From assembly GCF_003351025.1 (NCBI RefSeq), contig NZ_QPCG01000001.1, positions 1,557,949 through 1,621,948 of the forward strand: a stretch of 64,000 bases of DNA. The letters are read 5' to 3'. Made by a program: the position numbers and the translations under genes. This stretch comes from Mucilaginibacter endophyticus. Lineage in GTDB: Bacteria > Bacteroidota > Bacteroidia > Sphingobacteriales > Sphingobacteriaceae. The notes beneath the pieces were generated by a model. The model saw only the letters and a program-made list of their open reading frames with translations, made no database searches and had not been told where the DNA came from. Shown here piece by piece: positions 55,649-64,000 of this stretch; the first letter of the stretch is position 1, and every line of letters begins with the position of its first letter.

Positions 55649-57196
55649 ATGGCCGAGTCAGGATTTAAAAAGTGGATAATTACCATTACGGTAATTATCG
55701 CTTCATTGTTAGAATTAATAGATACCACCATAGTTAACGTTTCTATCCCTCAGATTCAAGGTAACCTGGGGGCCACCATAACAGATGCTGCCTGGGTTGT
55801 TACCGGGTACAGCGTGGCAAACGTTATCATTTTGCCCATGTCGGGCTGGCTGAGCAGCTTTTTCGGACGTAAAAATTACTTTTTAACTTCCATCATTGTA
55901 TTTACCATCGCCTCGTTTTTATGCGGTAATGCCCATAGCTTAACTGAGCTTGTTGCTTTCAGGATTTTACAGGGTTTAGCAGGCGGAGGTTTACTTTCAA
56001 CATCACAGGCCATCCTTATTGAAACATGGCCTGCCGAGCAATTGGGTACCGCTACGGCGCTGTTTGGTTTAGGTGCCGTTGTTGGGCCAACTATAGGCCC
56101 AACTATTGGTGGGTACATAACAGACCATGCCGCCTGGCGTTGGATCTTTTATGTGAACATACCTGTAGGGATTCTGGCGGCCATATTTACGGTGATGTAT
56201 GTAAAGGCAACATCCCGCGATGGAAAAGATAAACCTATCGATTGGTGGGGGATTGCATTACTGGCTATTACAGTAGGTAGCTTACAAACTATATTAGAAA
56301 AAGGGGAGGACGAAGACTGGTTTGCCACTACTTACATCATCGTACTTACTTGCACCGCGGTTATTGGATTACTGCTTTTTTTATGGCGTGAGTTAAGTAC
56401 CGACCATCCCATTGTTAACTTCAAGATCATGCGGCACCGGAGCTTTTCGGCAGGGATGGTTACCTCGTTTATATTAGGTGTCGGTTTGTACGGCTCCCAA
56501 TTCGTGTTCCCTGTTTTTTGTCAGAATTTGCTGGGGTTTTCGGCACAACAAACCGGCGAGATCTTGTTGCCTGGTGGTTTGTTCACCATTATGATGATGC
56601 CTTTTGTAGGTATTATGCTGAATAAAGGATTACCAGCGCAGTTTATGGCTGTATTTGGCATGATATTGTTCTTTGTTTTCTCCTGGTTTATGAGCGGCTC
56701 AACTTTGGCCTCAGGTACCGGTGATTTCTTTTGGCCATTAGCCATCAGGGGTATCGGTTTATCCTTGCTTTTTGTGCCGCTTACTACTATCGCCATCGGC
56801 GGTTTAAAAGGGGCGGAGATAGGTCAGGGTACAGGCCTAAACAATATGATGCGCCAATTGGGTGGCTCGTTTGGGATAGCCGGTTTAAATACGCTGATCC
56901 ATATCCGCGTAGCTACGCACCGCAATAACCTGTTGTCCAATATTAATCCATATAACAACTATTTCACTGATAGGTATAACGCGTTGTTGCATGGATTTAT
57001 GGCTAAAGGAAAATCATTCTTTGACGCTTCAAAAATGGCCTATGCAGCCATCGACGGTACGGTTAACAGGCAAAGTACATTGTTGAGTTATAATGACGCC
57101 TACATCGTAGTTGGCTGGGTGATGCTGGCGGCTATTCCGCTGATATTTTTAGCGCCGATTGTGAAAGGTCAAAAGGCTGTTGCCGATACACATTAA
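55649..57196 (+). CDS. DHA2 family (EmrB/QacA-type) drug efflux permease
   Basis: 515 residues from the ATG at 55649; the upstream in-frame start is rejected. About 14 transmembrane helices. Motif D1 'LLELIDTTIVNVSIPQI', motif A 'GWLSSFFGRKNYF', and motif C 'GAVVGPTIGPTIGGYI' identify the 14-TM DHA2 class. It exports drugs, dyes or other xenobiotics with proton antiport. A palindrome lies on its promoter. It is followed by a TetR regulator gene in the same direction. No membrane fusion protein gene (EmrA type) is adjacent. Confidence 0.92.
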   Translation: MAESGFKKWIITITVIIASLLELIDTTIVNVSIPQIQGNLGATITDAAWVVTGYSVANVIILPMSGWLSSFFGRKNYFLTSIIVFTIASFLCGNAHSLTELVAFRILQGLAGGGLLSTSQAILIETWPAEQLGTATALFGLGAVVGPTIGPTIGGYITDHAAWRWIFYVNIPVGILAAIFTVMYVKATSRDGKDKPIDWWGIALLAITVGSLQTILEKGEDEDWFATTYIIVLTCTAVIGLLLFLWRELSTDHPIVNFKIMRHRSFSAGMVTSFILGVGLYGSQFVFPVFCQNLLGFSAQQTGEILLPGGLFTIMMMPFVGIMLNKGLPAQFMAVFGMILFFVFSWFMSGSTLASGTGDFFWPLAIRGIGLSLLFVPLTTIAIGGLKGAEIGQGTGLNNMMRQLGGSFGIAGLNTLIHIRVATHRNNLLSNINPYNNYFTDRYNALLHGFMAKGKSFFDASKMAYAAIDGTVNRQSTLLSYNDAYIVVGWVMLAAIPLIFLAPIVKGQKAVADTH

Positions 57197-57203
57197 ATCC
57201 TCC

Positions 57204-57251
57204 GGATGATATATGTTTTTGAATGACTAAATTTGAAAACATATATCATCC
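57204..57251. promoter_or_regulatory. 16-bp perfect inverted repeat flanking the TetR-gene promoter and abutting its ATG
   Basis: Arms GGATGATATATGTTTT (57204-57219) and AAAACATATATCATCC (57236-57251), 16-nt spacer holding TAAATTTG (57228-57235), a perfect -7 box. The right arm ends exactly at the ATG (57252). A TetR autoregulatory site is the simplest reading. Confidence 0.65.
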
Positions 57252-57863
57252 ATGACAATAACCGCCGAGACAACAACCGAAGAGAAAATACTGAATGCAG
57301 CCAGGTCAATCTTTACCAAAAAAGGATTCCTCGCTACAACCGTAAGGGACATAGCTACAGAGGCTAATACCAACGTGGCGTCGGTTAATTACTACTTCCG
57401 CAGTAAGGAAAACCTTTTCGCGTTCATCATGGATGAAACCATTAAAAAGCTTTTTGATAAAATAGAGCCGGTTTTAAATGACGAAGCAACCACGGCTATT
57501 CAAAAGATAGAAATTTGCGTAGGCTACTATATTGATCAGCTTCTGGAAAACCCAGATTTCCCCTTTTTTATGATAAACGAGGTCCTCGCCGGGCAAACCA
57601 ATTTGCCCATGGTTGAAAAGTTTAAAACGCTAACTAATTCCGTATTTGCTAAACAGCTTTACGCAATGCAGGCCGATGGTGTTATCAAATTTCACCCGGT
57701 TAACCTGATGTGGAATATTACAGGTATGATTGTTTTTCCGTTCCTATCGCGCCCAAAACAACTGGAAGCAGGTTATTTCGAGGCTGCTGAATTTGAGGCA
57801 ATGATGAGGGAAAGGAAAAAACTGATCCCGGTTTGGATTGGACAGATTTTAAAAGGAGAGTAA
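57252..57863 (+). CDS. TetR/AcrR family transcriptional regulator
   Basis: 203 residues. N-terminal HTH: 'EKILNAARSIFTKKGFLATTVRDIATEANTNVASVNYYFRSKENLFAFIMDE' (about 10-61), typical of TetR proteins. The C-terminal ligand domain is helical and variable. It lies 55 bp downstream of the efflux permease. The inverted repeat before its start and the palindrome before the pump gene suggest it controls both. Confidence 0.94.
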   Translation: MTITAETTTEEKILNAARSIFTKKGFLATTVRDIATEANTNVASVNYYFRSKENLFAFIMDETIKKLFDKIEPVLNDEATTAIQKIEICVGYYIDQLLENPDFPFFMINEVLAGQTNLPMVEKFKTLTNSVFAKQLYAMQADGVIKFHPVNLMWNITGMIVFPFLSRPKQLEAGYFEAAEFEAMMRERKKLIPVWIGQILKGE

Positions 57864-57890
57864 AGATTTAAGCTTGTATTTACACATCTA

Positions 57891-58283
57891 CTATTCACCA
57901 ACTGCTTTCATGGTAAACATGCCGCTATAATATTTTCGGTAAGCATAGCCCAGCAGCAAGTTTGGTACAACAAGCGTAACGCCCATTAACCATCCGGATG
58001 GTACTAAAAAAGTATGAAACAGTAATACATTTAAACTGATGGGAAACAATACCACAGCCGAAAACGGCGCATAGCGGTTAAACATAAGCGATAGGCCACC
58101 TATAATCTGTATTACTTTTTGCATGGGGTAAAAGTAGCCTGTGCCTTTTAAGCCGGCTATAAAAGCGCCCGCTTTACCGGTATGCAACGGCTGATAAGGT
58201 ATGAAGTGTAAAAAGTAGTCGAGTCCGAAGATCAGATAAAGCGAACCGAGCAATACCCGGCAAATCAGCGTTGTAGTTTTCAT
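57891..58283 (-). CDS. DoxX-like membrane protein
   Basis: 130 residues with four predicted transmembrane helices (about 4-24, 55-72, 75-93, 98-117). 'ICRVLLGSLYLIFGLDYFLHF' and the following pattern resemble DoxX family proteins, which are small membrane proteins linked in some species to redox defence. Function here unknown. Convergent with the TetR gene. Confidence 0.7.
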   Translation of the reverse strand: MKTTTLICRVLLGSLYLIFGLDYFLHFIPYQPLHTGKAGAFIAGLKGTGYFYPMQKVIQIIGGLSLMFNRYAPFSAVVLFPISLNVLLFHTFLVPSGWLMGVTLVVPNLLLGYAYRKYYSGMFTMKAVGE

Positions 58284-58389
58284 GAATGATTTATAACCCG
58301 GGCTGAATTTATCGAAAATTAATGATCAAATTTATATTTAAAAATATCGGTTATAAATAAACTGAAAGCCGCTGGGACAGATCAATAAC

Positions 58390-58620
58390 TTATCTTGCAA
58401 TAATATATAGCGACTCTTCTCTTAAAAATTCTATCAGGTCAACTTCTAACACCTTTGCTATTTCAATAAGCCTGGCGAGTGTTAGCTTAACGTTGCCCAA
58501 TTCAATTTTGCTGAATGTGTTTTGGGATACGTTGAGTTTGTAAGCAACGTAAAACTGGGTGTAATTTTTTTCTTCCCTGACTGCACGGATCCTGTTGGCT
58601 ATAAGTTTTTCGGTAAGCAT
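58390..58620 (-). CDS. XRE-family HTH regulator, 76 residues
   Basis: The protein is a single Cro/C1-type helix-turn-helix: 'IRAVREEKNYTQFYVAYKLNVSQNTFSKIELGNVKLTLARLIEIAKVLEVDLIEFL' (about 12-67). It has no partner domain. No toxin gene is adjacent, so a stand-alone regulator is likely. The neighbouring DoxX-like gene lies 106 bp downstream in the same direction. Confidence 0.88.
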   Translation of the reverse strand: MLTEKLIANRIRAVREEKNYTQFYVAYKLNVSQNTFSKIELGNVKLTLARLIEIAKVLEVDLIEFLREESLYIIAR

Positions 58621-58841
58621 TTCTTTTTTGTGGGTGGATGGTTTAATTGATAAACGTAATTATAAATGCTTCGGATTGGGAAAAGGGTAATAAACAGTCA
58701 GGTTTTGTACTTTAATCGTACTCTAAAATAGGATGTGGTTAATTGTTTGATAATCAGTGATTTGTGTTTGTTTGTTAATGAATTCGAATCTGCCTGGCGA
58801 AGTGCCTCGTAGTTCTTACCAAATTAATTAAAACATAAATT

Positions 58842-59390
58842 ATGAAAAAACTGATCATCGCGGCCTTTGCATTAGTAGCTTTTGCAGTAGCCCCTAAAGC
58901 CAACGCTCAAACCAAAATGGTAGGTGGCGCTGCTATGTACCCAACTAAAGATATTATTGACAACGCGGTAAATTCAAAAGACCATACTACGCTTGTTGCT
59001 GCTGTTAAAGCCGCCGGTTTAGTAGAAACACTGAAAGGCGACGGCCCCTTTACCGTTTTTGCACCAACTAATGAGGCATTTGATAAACTACCAAAGGAAA
59101 CCGTGCCAACCTTGTTGAAACCGGAAAATAAAGCAATGCTAACCAAGATCCTTACTTACCATGTGGTAGCAGGGCGTTTAAGTTCGGCAGAGTTGTGGGC
59201 TAAAGTTAAAGCCGGTATGGGTAAAGCCGAATTAAAAACAGTAGCAGGTGGTACACTTACCGTTATGGCGAAAGGCAAAAAACTATACCTTGTTGATGAA
59301 AAAGGCGGTAAATCGTGGATCACCATTGCCGATGTATTTCAAAAAAATGGTGTCATTCACGTGGTTAATACCGTATTAATGCCTAACTAA
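58842..59390 (+). CDS. Secreted fasciclin (FAS1) domain protein
   Basis: 182 residues with a signal peptide (MKKLIIAAFALVAFAVAPKANA). One FAS1 domain: 'GPFTVFAPTNEAFDKLPKETV' (H1-type segment), 'LTKILTYHVVAGRL' (YH motif) and 'NGVIHVVNTVLMP' (C-terminal H2-type). FAS1 domains mediate adhesion or glycan binding outside the cell. An intrinsic terminator follows. Confidence 0.93.
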   Translation: MKKLIIAAFALVAFAVAPKANAQTKMVGGAAMYPTKDIIDNAVNSKDHTTLVAAVKAAGLVETLKGDGPFTVFAPTNEAFDKLPKETVPTLLKPENKAMLTKILTYHVVAGRLSSAELWAKVKAGMGKAELKTVAGGTLTVMAKGKKLYLVDEKGGKSWITIADVFQKNGVIHVVNTVLMPN

Positions 59391-59419
59391 GTAAAATCTC
59401 AGTTTGTAAATAAATGCAG

Positions 59420-59450
59420 GCCCGGTTGCTTAAAGCGCCGGGCTTTTTTA
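59420..59450 (+). terminator. Intrinsic terminator after the fasciclin gene
   Basis: GCCCGG / CCGGGC stem with an inner GCTT-AAGC helix, followed by T6. Confidence 0.85.
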
Positions 59451-59526
59451 TTTAGGCTTGATTGTATTTGATTGATATTGTATGAATTACGACAAAATAA
59501 ATTTAAATTAGGGTAAAAGTACCCTT

Positions 59527-60081
59527 ATGGAAAACTTCTGGAAGGAAAAGAAAGACTGGCTCAACAAATTAACCCTTGAAGATGCAAAATTCATATTTGA
59601 CCAGGCCGAAAAATCATATAACTACACTATGGAAACGGCAAGGGGAATTTACGAACGGTCAAACGGTTTGTTAACGCTGGTCTCCGGTGTTTTGATTGGT
59701 CTGGTAGCGTATGCTATCGGAAAATGGAAGGATACCCCTCATTTAGATACTTTGTTGTTTACGGCAATAGTAGGTATATTTTACTTTTTGATACTGGGCC
59801 TGATATTTATTTTAGAAAGTGTGACACCAAGCGAATACTTTTTACCCGGTACAAACCCTGAAGCATATTTTAATATTGGGTTTTTCAACGATAAATTGAA
59901 GGATGATGACCGGCTTTTAGCTTTTTATAAGGTGGAGATCATCAATTTTAAGGAGCGGATTGAGGAAAACACCAAAAAGAATGATAGGCGCTGGAAGATG
60001 TACGTACTTTGTCTTAGGGCAATATTTTTCTCGCCCATAGTTATGGGGATTGCTTTTGGTATCGCTAATATAGCTTCCTGA
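59527..60081 (+). CDS. Three-helix membrane protein with SLATT-like layout, function unknown
   Basis: 184 residues. A helical N-terminus (about 5-45), two close transmembrane helices (about 47-65 and 75-96), a soluble helical segment (about 118-155), and a last transmembrane helix (about 158-180). Two adjacent helices after an alpha-helical start resemble SLATT/2TM-type effectors found beside nucleotide-signalling defence genes, but no sensor or cyclase is adjacent. The family was not recognised. Its stop abuts the stop of the next gene with no base between. Confidence 0.6.
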   Translation: MENFWKEKKDWLNKLTLEDAKFIFDQAEKSYNYTMETARGIYERSNGLLTLVSGVLIGLVAYAIGKWKDTPHLDTLLFTAIVGIFYFLILGLIFILESVTPSEYFLPGTNPEAYFNIGFFNDKLKDDDRLLAFYKVEIINFKERIEENTKKNDRRWKMYVLCLRAIFFSPIVMGIAFGIANIAS

Positions 60082-60342
60082 TTATTCTGCTTCAGCGTAA
60101 TCTGCCTGATCGGACGATGAGAGGTCATTTCCGTCCCATAAATCGGGCGTTCCAAAATCTCCTTCTACATAAGGTTCGCTATCATCGGCACATGGCAAAC
60201 TCTCTTCGATACTCTCTTCAAAGTTGGTATCTAATCTACCTACACGACCTTTTCCCGATGTTTTAATATCCCAGATATCGGGTATATTTTGTCCGTCCTC
60301 GTCGGGGGTAGGTGTTTCGTCGGGGTCTGGAAATTGGCTCAT
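60082..60342 (-). CDS. Small acidic protein with repeated PDxWD motif
   Basis: 86 residues from the ATG at 60342; a TTG two codons earlier is rejected. Very acidic, likely unstructured. It holds 'IPDIWDIKTSGKG' and 'TPDLWDGNDL', a repeated Pro-Asp-hydrophobic-Trp-Asp motif. No known domain. It converges exactly with the membrane protein gene at 60081/60082. Confidence 0.55.
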   Translation of the reverse strand: MSQFPDPDETPTPDEDGQNIPDIWDIKTSGKGRVGRLDTNFEESIEESLPCADDSEPYVEGDFGTPDLWDGNDLSSSDQADYAEAE

Positions 60343-60446
60343 AATCAAATAATTATTGCTAATTAAAGTTAAATCATTATTGGCGTAAAAGCAAATGCTG
60401 ATATGTATTTGTGTTGCTCATGAACACCCAAAAGTTATCTTTTACT

Positions 60447-61382
60447 TCAAGCGTTTTTTAATGCCGAAAGATCGCATTGCAGGTCTTTGTCCCAATTGCC
60501 TGTTTTAGCTGCAGCGTCATAGGTAGATTGCAAAAACTGAAGCAGTGTTTTTTCGGGATTGTCGGAGCCGGAAACAACTTCATAGGTCAATAAAAATTCG
60601 CCCATATCGCCACTGTAGAAAGCTTCAGGAGGCGATACCTGTTGTGTGCCAAAATCCTCCGGAGTAGGGTAACAGTAAGAATAAAATACGGGATGAGGGA
60701 ATGCATCAGAACCGGGCCAAAAACCACATGAGCTTACTTCCTGCGAATAAGCCTCCTGCATTATTATAGCAGGCATATTAGGCATGTTACCCTGATGTTT
60801 TGGTGCCGGCCTGCCCGAAAAACGGGTGACAGCCAAATCAAACCCTCCCCAAAAGAAATGTACCGGGCTGTTTTTACCCTGAAACCCAGCTCTGAATTCG
60901 GTAAAAACATTGTGGATCCTGACCAGCGCCTGCCAGTAATCATGCATAATGGCTGCATCATAGCTACAAGGTGTGTGGTTTTCAGCAAAAGGAATAGCCG
61001 GATCAACTTCGTTAGGCACAGCGTATATTTCCACCTCGGCGTTAACCGAGCTGATATTTTCCATCAACGTTTTGTAAAAGGTGGCTACGCTACCTGTTCC
61101 AAGCCCGAATGACCGTTTTTCGCCGGTACTGGTGGATATGTTAAGCGTATGGCTTATAAAATCAAGATCTATTTGGAATACGCCGCCTTTAAAAGGCATG
61201 CTCCCTGTGGTAAGACCGGTGGAACTCACATACAAGGTTACCTGCCATGAGTGGTTGATCCAGGGCATTTGCTTTAGCCTCACCTTACCAATAATCTGGG
61301 TCCACATATGAACACTTGCAAGCGTGTTTTTCAGGTCGTGATAGTCAAGTTTTGGCCAGCGTGTCATTATTGGATTGCTCAT
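60447..61382 (-). CDS. DUF5996 family protein
   Basis: 311 residues. 'RWPKLDYHDLKNTLASVHMWTQIIGKVRL', 'PWINHSWQVTLYVSSTGLTTG', 'FHFFWGGFDLAVTRFSGR' (here PVHFFWGGFDLAVTRF) and 'GFWPGSDAFPHPVFYSYCYPTPEDF' match DUF5996 proteins, which occur widely in bacteria without assigned function. No signal peptide, so cytoplasmic. No operon partners visible. Confidence 0.82.
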   Translation of the reverse strand: MSNPIMTRWPKLDYHDLKNTLASVHMWTQIIGKVRLKQMPWINHSWQVTLYVSSTGLTTGSMPFKGGVFQIDLDFISHTLNISTSTGEKRSFGLGTGSVATFYKTLMENISSVNAEVEIYAVPNEVDPAIPFAENHTPCSYDAAIMHDYWQALVRIHNVFTEFRAGFQGKNSPVHFFWGGFDLAVTRFSGRPAPKHQGNMPNMPAIIMQEAYSQEVSSCGFWPGSDAFPHPVFYSYCYPTPEDFGTQQVSPPEAFYSGDMGEFLLTYEVVSGSDNPEKTLLQFLQSTYDAAAKTGNWDKDLQCDLSALKNA

Positions 61383-61595
61383 GGGTGGTTTGTTGAGTTA
61401 AATCGTTTAACTCTAATTTACTAATGTTTTTGCTGATGTAGTCGATGATTTTCAATCAAAAAATAAAACCGGTGTTTCAGTTTTTGCTTTCACTGTCACA
61501 TTCTTATATCATTTGTACACCTTAACGGTCAGCTAACATTAGCGGACTAAGTTCGCCGCCGAAATTCAAAATAACTATTCGACAATAAACTACTT

Positions 61596-62819
61596 ATGGT
61601 ACTAAAGACTAACAGAAAATTCAGGCTGTTAATTAAAACCGGTTTAATGATTATGGCGGCGGGCTTCATCAACGGCTCAGCATTGGCACAATCGACTCAC
61701 GTAAATCCCTGGGCCGCTAAGCCGTTGGGTACATTGCCTCCGCCGGCCAGTTTGAGCAATGGGGTCTGGCTTAAAGGCGAGTTGCATATGCACTCCAGGC
61801 ACAGCAAAGAATCATCAAATAATTCAATCAGCAAGATCATCGCATTTTGTAAGCTGGTAGGTATCGATTTCCTGGCTATTACCGATCATGATAACCATGT
61901 AGAAGGCGACGTAGCACACAATACCTGGGTTGATCCGGAATTTAAATCAGATTCGGTGTTATTGTTGTACGCTGCCGAGTGGACAACTACCCGGGGCCAT
62001 GGCAATGCTTTTTCGGCCAAGCCTTACGATCATCAAAAACTATACGATGTACGTGATCAGCGTGATACAGTAGTTGGACGGATAAAAAATAGCCTGGGGA
62101 TCCACTTGTCGGCCAATCACCCCAGCGGTAAAGATCATTTTGGATACTCGTACGATATGGTCAACTCTATCGAAGTATGGAATTCTGCCATCTGGTCAAA
62201 AAACGCCAACGCCATTATGATCTGGGACGATATGCTTTCATCGGGTCGAAAACTGACCGGAAGGGGAGGGAGCGATGCCCATCATGGCGTACCCGTAGGT
62301 GATGAAAAACCAGGCCCTAATACCTACCAGGCTAAAGCCAATTATGCAGGTACACCTACTACCTGGGTATTCGCGACAGCGCGTACCAAGCAAGCCGTTA
62401 TCGACGCTTTAACCAACGGTCGGGTGTCTATCAGTTCAAACCCGTACGCGCCACGTGTTGAGTTTTATGCCGATTTAAATGGCGACGATAAAATGGATAT
62501 GATGATGGGGGATAATGTAAAAGCAACCGGTAAGCCAGTAAAATTTAAAGTCCAACTAACCGGGAACAGCATTAAGGATACCACCTATACTGTTAATGTT
62601 GTAAAAAACGGCAACCCGTTCAGCACACTTAAAATAGATGGAAAAGCTGCTGTTGTTGAATTTACTGATACACCTGCAATAAAAGGCCGTACCTATTACA
62701 GGGTTACGGTTGAAGGGCCGGCTACACCTTACCCACAGGTGCCTCAATCGGCAGCCTTGAGCGGAAATATGGTTGGATTATCAAATCCGATCTGTTTTAA
62801 CTTCGACCCCAATTTTTAA
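61596..62819 (+). CDS. CehA/McbA family PHP-type metallohydrolase, exported
   Basis: 407 residues with an export signal (IKTGLMIMAAGFINGSALAQ). The PHP domain carries metal-binding motifs 'LKGELHMHSRHSKESS', 'FLAITDHDNHVEG', 'SANHPSGKDHF' and 'RGGSDAHHG'. CehA/McbA relatives include carbaryl hydrolase, but the family is broad and the substrate here is unknown. It is probably periplasmic. The C-terminal part is beta-rich. A strong terminator follows. Confidence 0.88.
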   Translation: MVLKTNRKFRLLIKTGLMIMAAGFINGSALAQSTHVNPWAAKPLGTLPPPASLSNGVWLKGELHMHSRHSKESSNNSISKIIAFCKLVGIDFLAITDHDNHVEGDVAHNTWVDPEFKSDSVLLLYAAEWTTTRGHGNAFSAKPYDHQKLYDVRDQRDTVVGRIKNSLGIHLSANHPSGKDHFGYSYDMVNSIEVWNSAIWSKNANAIMIWDDMLSSGRKLTGRGGSDAHHGVPVGDEKPGPNTYQAKANYAGTPTTWVFATARTKQAVIDALTNGRVSISSNPYAPRVEFYADLNGDDKMDMMMGDNVKATGKPVKFKVQLTGNSIKDTTYTVNVVKNGNPFSTLKIDGKAAVVEFTDTPAIKGRTYYRVTVEGPATPYPQVPQSAALSGNMVGLSNPICFNFDPNF

Positions 62820-62836
62820 TAATCTTTTAAAAAAAG

Positions 62837-62871
62837 AAAACCGTACACGAGCTTACTGTGTACGGTTTTTT
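62837..62871 (+). terminator. Intrinsic terminator after the PHP-type gene
   Basis: AAAACCGTACAC / GTGTACGGTTTT stem with a 9-nt loop and T-run. Confidence 0.9.
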
Positions 62872-63023
62872 ATTGTAACTATTAACTAAAAGAACGAAGC
62901 TGCAGTTAAAAGTATAGGCGTCTAATTAAATAATTTATTAAAACACCCGTTTCAATACGGATTTGTTTAATTACAGATAAGGTTGGTACATCATTACTAA
63001 GTAGTTGTGATGTTACAGGGTAT

Positions 63024-63061
63024 AAAAAGAGCCGCATTGTGTAATGCAAGCGGCTCTTTTT
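63024..63061. terminator. Intrinsic terminator after the DUF1735 gene
   Basis: AAAAAGAGCCGC / GCGGCTCTTTTT arms with a 14-nt loop that itself can pair partly. Serves the minus-strand gene ending at 63072. Confidence 0.85.
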
Positions 63062-63071
63062 GTGTATTTTG

Positions 63072-64000
63072 TTAACGGGAACCGGCGTATTTTAAAGTTG
63101 CATCAACTTTTCGTTGGTGGTCAGCATCGGCACCCCATGAAAATTTAAGGTGGAATGTTTTGGCATCTGGGTCATAATAATTATCAGAACCCGGGTCATT
63201 TTTTACAGCGGGGTTGCCAGTGGCCGAAACAGTAACCTTATTTGTTGCTGGGTCAACTACTAAGTTTAATCCATCAACGCCGCCTACGCCGGTTTTACCA
63301 TCAGCCCACAGTAGTGAAATACTGTTTGCATATTTGCCTATCGTAGCCAACGGTATCGTAACGCCGTCGGGGTAAGTACCACCTAACGTATTATCTGTTG
63401 TTCCTCCTGGTCCTGTATATCTCAAAATTGACCCGCTTATGGTGTATTTGCCGTCATAGGCATTCTTAATGGCATAAATTGCGTACAAGGTGTCTTTGCT
63501 TGCATCATGTATGCCGATACCATCAGAGTTGGTAAGCTTATAAGGTAATACGTAAGTTTTTGAAAGATCCATTTTACTTCCATCTAATTTAATAGACATT
63601 GTTTTTTGAAAATCTCCGTTGGTAAACTTAAAAGTGTAATTGTTACCTGCAATAGCAAGGTCAGGTGCTGAAACTACTGTATAAAAAGAGGCAGGCAGCA
63701 GCACGTAGTCAGTTTCGTTGTGATCGTTATAAGCGTTAACTGCGTCAGGAAGCAACGAAACTACAAAGTTGTTAGACTTCATTAGATCTGCATTATCCTT
63801 TGCATCTTTTTTTATGCTAAAAACATCAATGGTTTTAATGTTAGTGAATGGATCAAAAAACGTTGTGTTTTCCATTCCTGTAGGAAAGCCAACAAGCGTT
63901 TTGCCATTATTAGCCGCTTGTCCGCTTACTTTATCGGCTACGGTTTCTTTACGGCAGCCTGAAAAGAGGGCTACAGACGCGATACCGGCAACAAGCAAAT
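63072..64000 (-). CDS. DUF1735 (BT_3987-type) surface lipoprotein, N-terminus cut off
   Basis: At least 309 residues; the frame continues past the right edge, so the true start is outside. The visible N-terminus 'LLVAGIASVALFSGCRKET' is a lipoprotein signal with lipobox FSGC. The body shows 'FVVSLLPDAVNAYNDHNETDYVLLPASFYTV' and 'KTYVLPYKLTNSDGIGIHDASKDTLYAI', typical of DUF1735 proteins that sit in glycan-utilisation loci as surface glycan-binding or accessory lipoproteins. The locus continues outside the window. Confidence 0.85.
   Translation of the reverse strand, partial: LLVAGIASVALFSGCRKETVADKVSGQAANNGKTLVGFPTGMENTTFFDPFTNIKTIDVFSIKKDAKDNADLMKSNNFVVSLLPDAVNAYNDHNETDYVLLPASFYTVVSAPDLAIAGNNYTFKFTNGDFQKTMSIKLDGSKMDLSKTYVLPYKLTNSDGIGIHDASKDTLYAIYAIKNAYDGKYTISGSILRYTGPGGTTDNTLGGTYPDGVTIPLATIGKYANSISLLWADGKTGVGGVDGLNLVVDPATNKVTVSATGNPAVKNDPGSDNYYDPDAKTFHLKFSWGADADHQRKVDATLKYAGSR

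Overview
The window looks like chromosomal DNA of a Bacteroidota species, most likely family Sphingobacteriaceae (Mucilaginibacter/Pedobacter-like). The evidence is lineage-typical families (DUF1735 lipoprotein, DUF3863, paired DUF3857/transglutaminase proteins, DUF6252-like lipoprotein), near-absence of Shine-Dalgarno sites, and TAnnTTTG -7 promoter boxes with TTTG -33 boxes. The genus is an inference. No phage, transposase, CRISPR array or rRNA operon is visible.

Layout. 1-6.7 kb: 5' part of gltB (runs off the left edge), ppnP, two secreted proteins, a maltose-type acetyltransferase, an MpaB-like/DUF2809 pair, and a KilA-N protein. 6.9-18 kb: LTA-synthase-like sulfatase, mutS, NlpC/P60 lipoprotein, and a coupled pair of DUF3857/transglutaminase-like proteins. 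18-33 kb: mostly housekeeping (DEDDh exonuclease, queG, polysaccharide deacetylase, Gfo/Idh/MocA, ruvB, dolichyl-phosphate-mannose-synthase-like glycosyltransferase, POT transporter, thiolase), a three-gene SPFH/unknown/ribbon-helix-helix operon, and a 7TM-HD phosphohydrolase.

33.0-38.3 kb: three tRNA-Ser(GCT) genes on a 170-bp tandem repeat, followed by a 1520-residue DUF4011-SF1 helicase-Vsr-like nuclease-DUF3320 protein, the best candidate for an antiviral defence gene here. 38.3-43 kb: DUF3863 protein, GAF histidine kinase, surface protein.

43-58 kb: an accessory, stress and xenobiotic-response stretch. It has MarR regulator, APH-type phosphotransferase, a rifampicin phosphotransferase (rph-like), a class A flavin monooxygenase, Crp-family regulator, 1-Cys peroxiredoxin, AraC regulator divergent from an aldo/keto reductase, GNAT and VOC proteins, and a DHA2 efflux pump with a TetR regulator. 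Four regulator genes carry perfect inverted repeats at their promoters, three of them abutting or touching the start codon. 58-64 kb: small membrane, fasciclin, DUF5996 and PHP-type proteins and a truncated DUF1735 lipoprotein.

The most unusual non-genic signal is a family of degenerate, mostly heptanucleotide-period repeat arrays sitting on or just beyond stop codons (ppnP, mutS, queG, the GT2 gene, the RHH gene, the VOC gene). Four of the six have an inverted partner array nearby, and two of those loci also carry a shared perfect palindrome.
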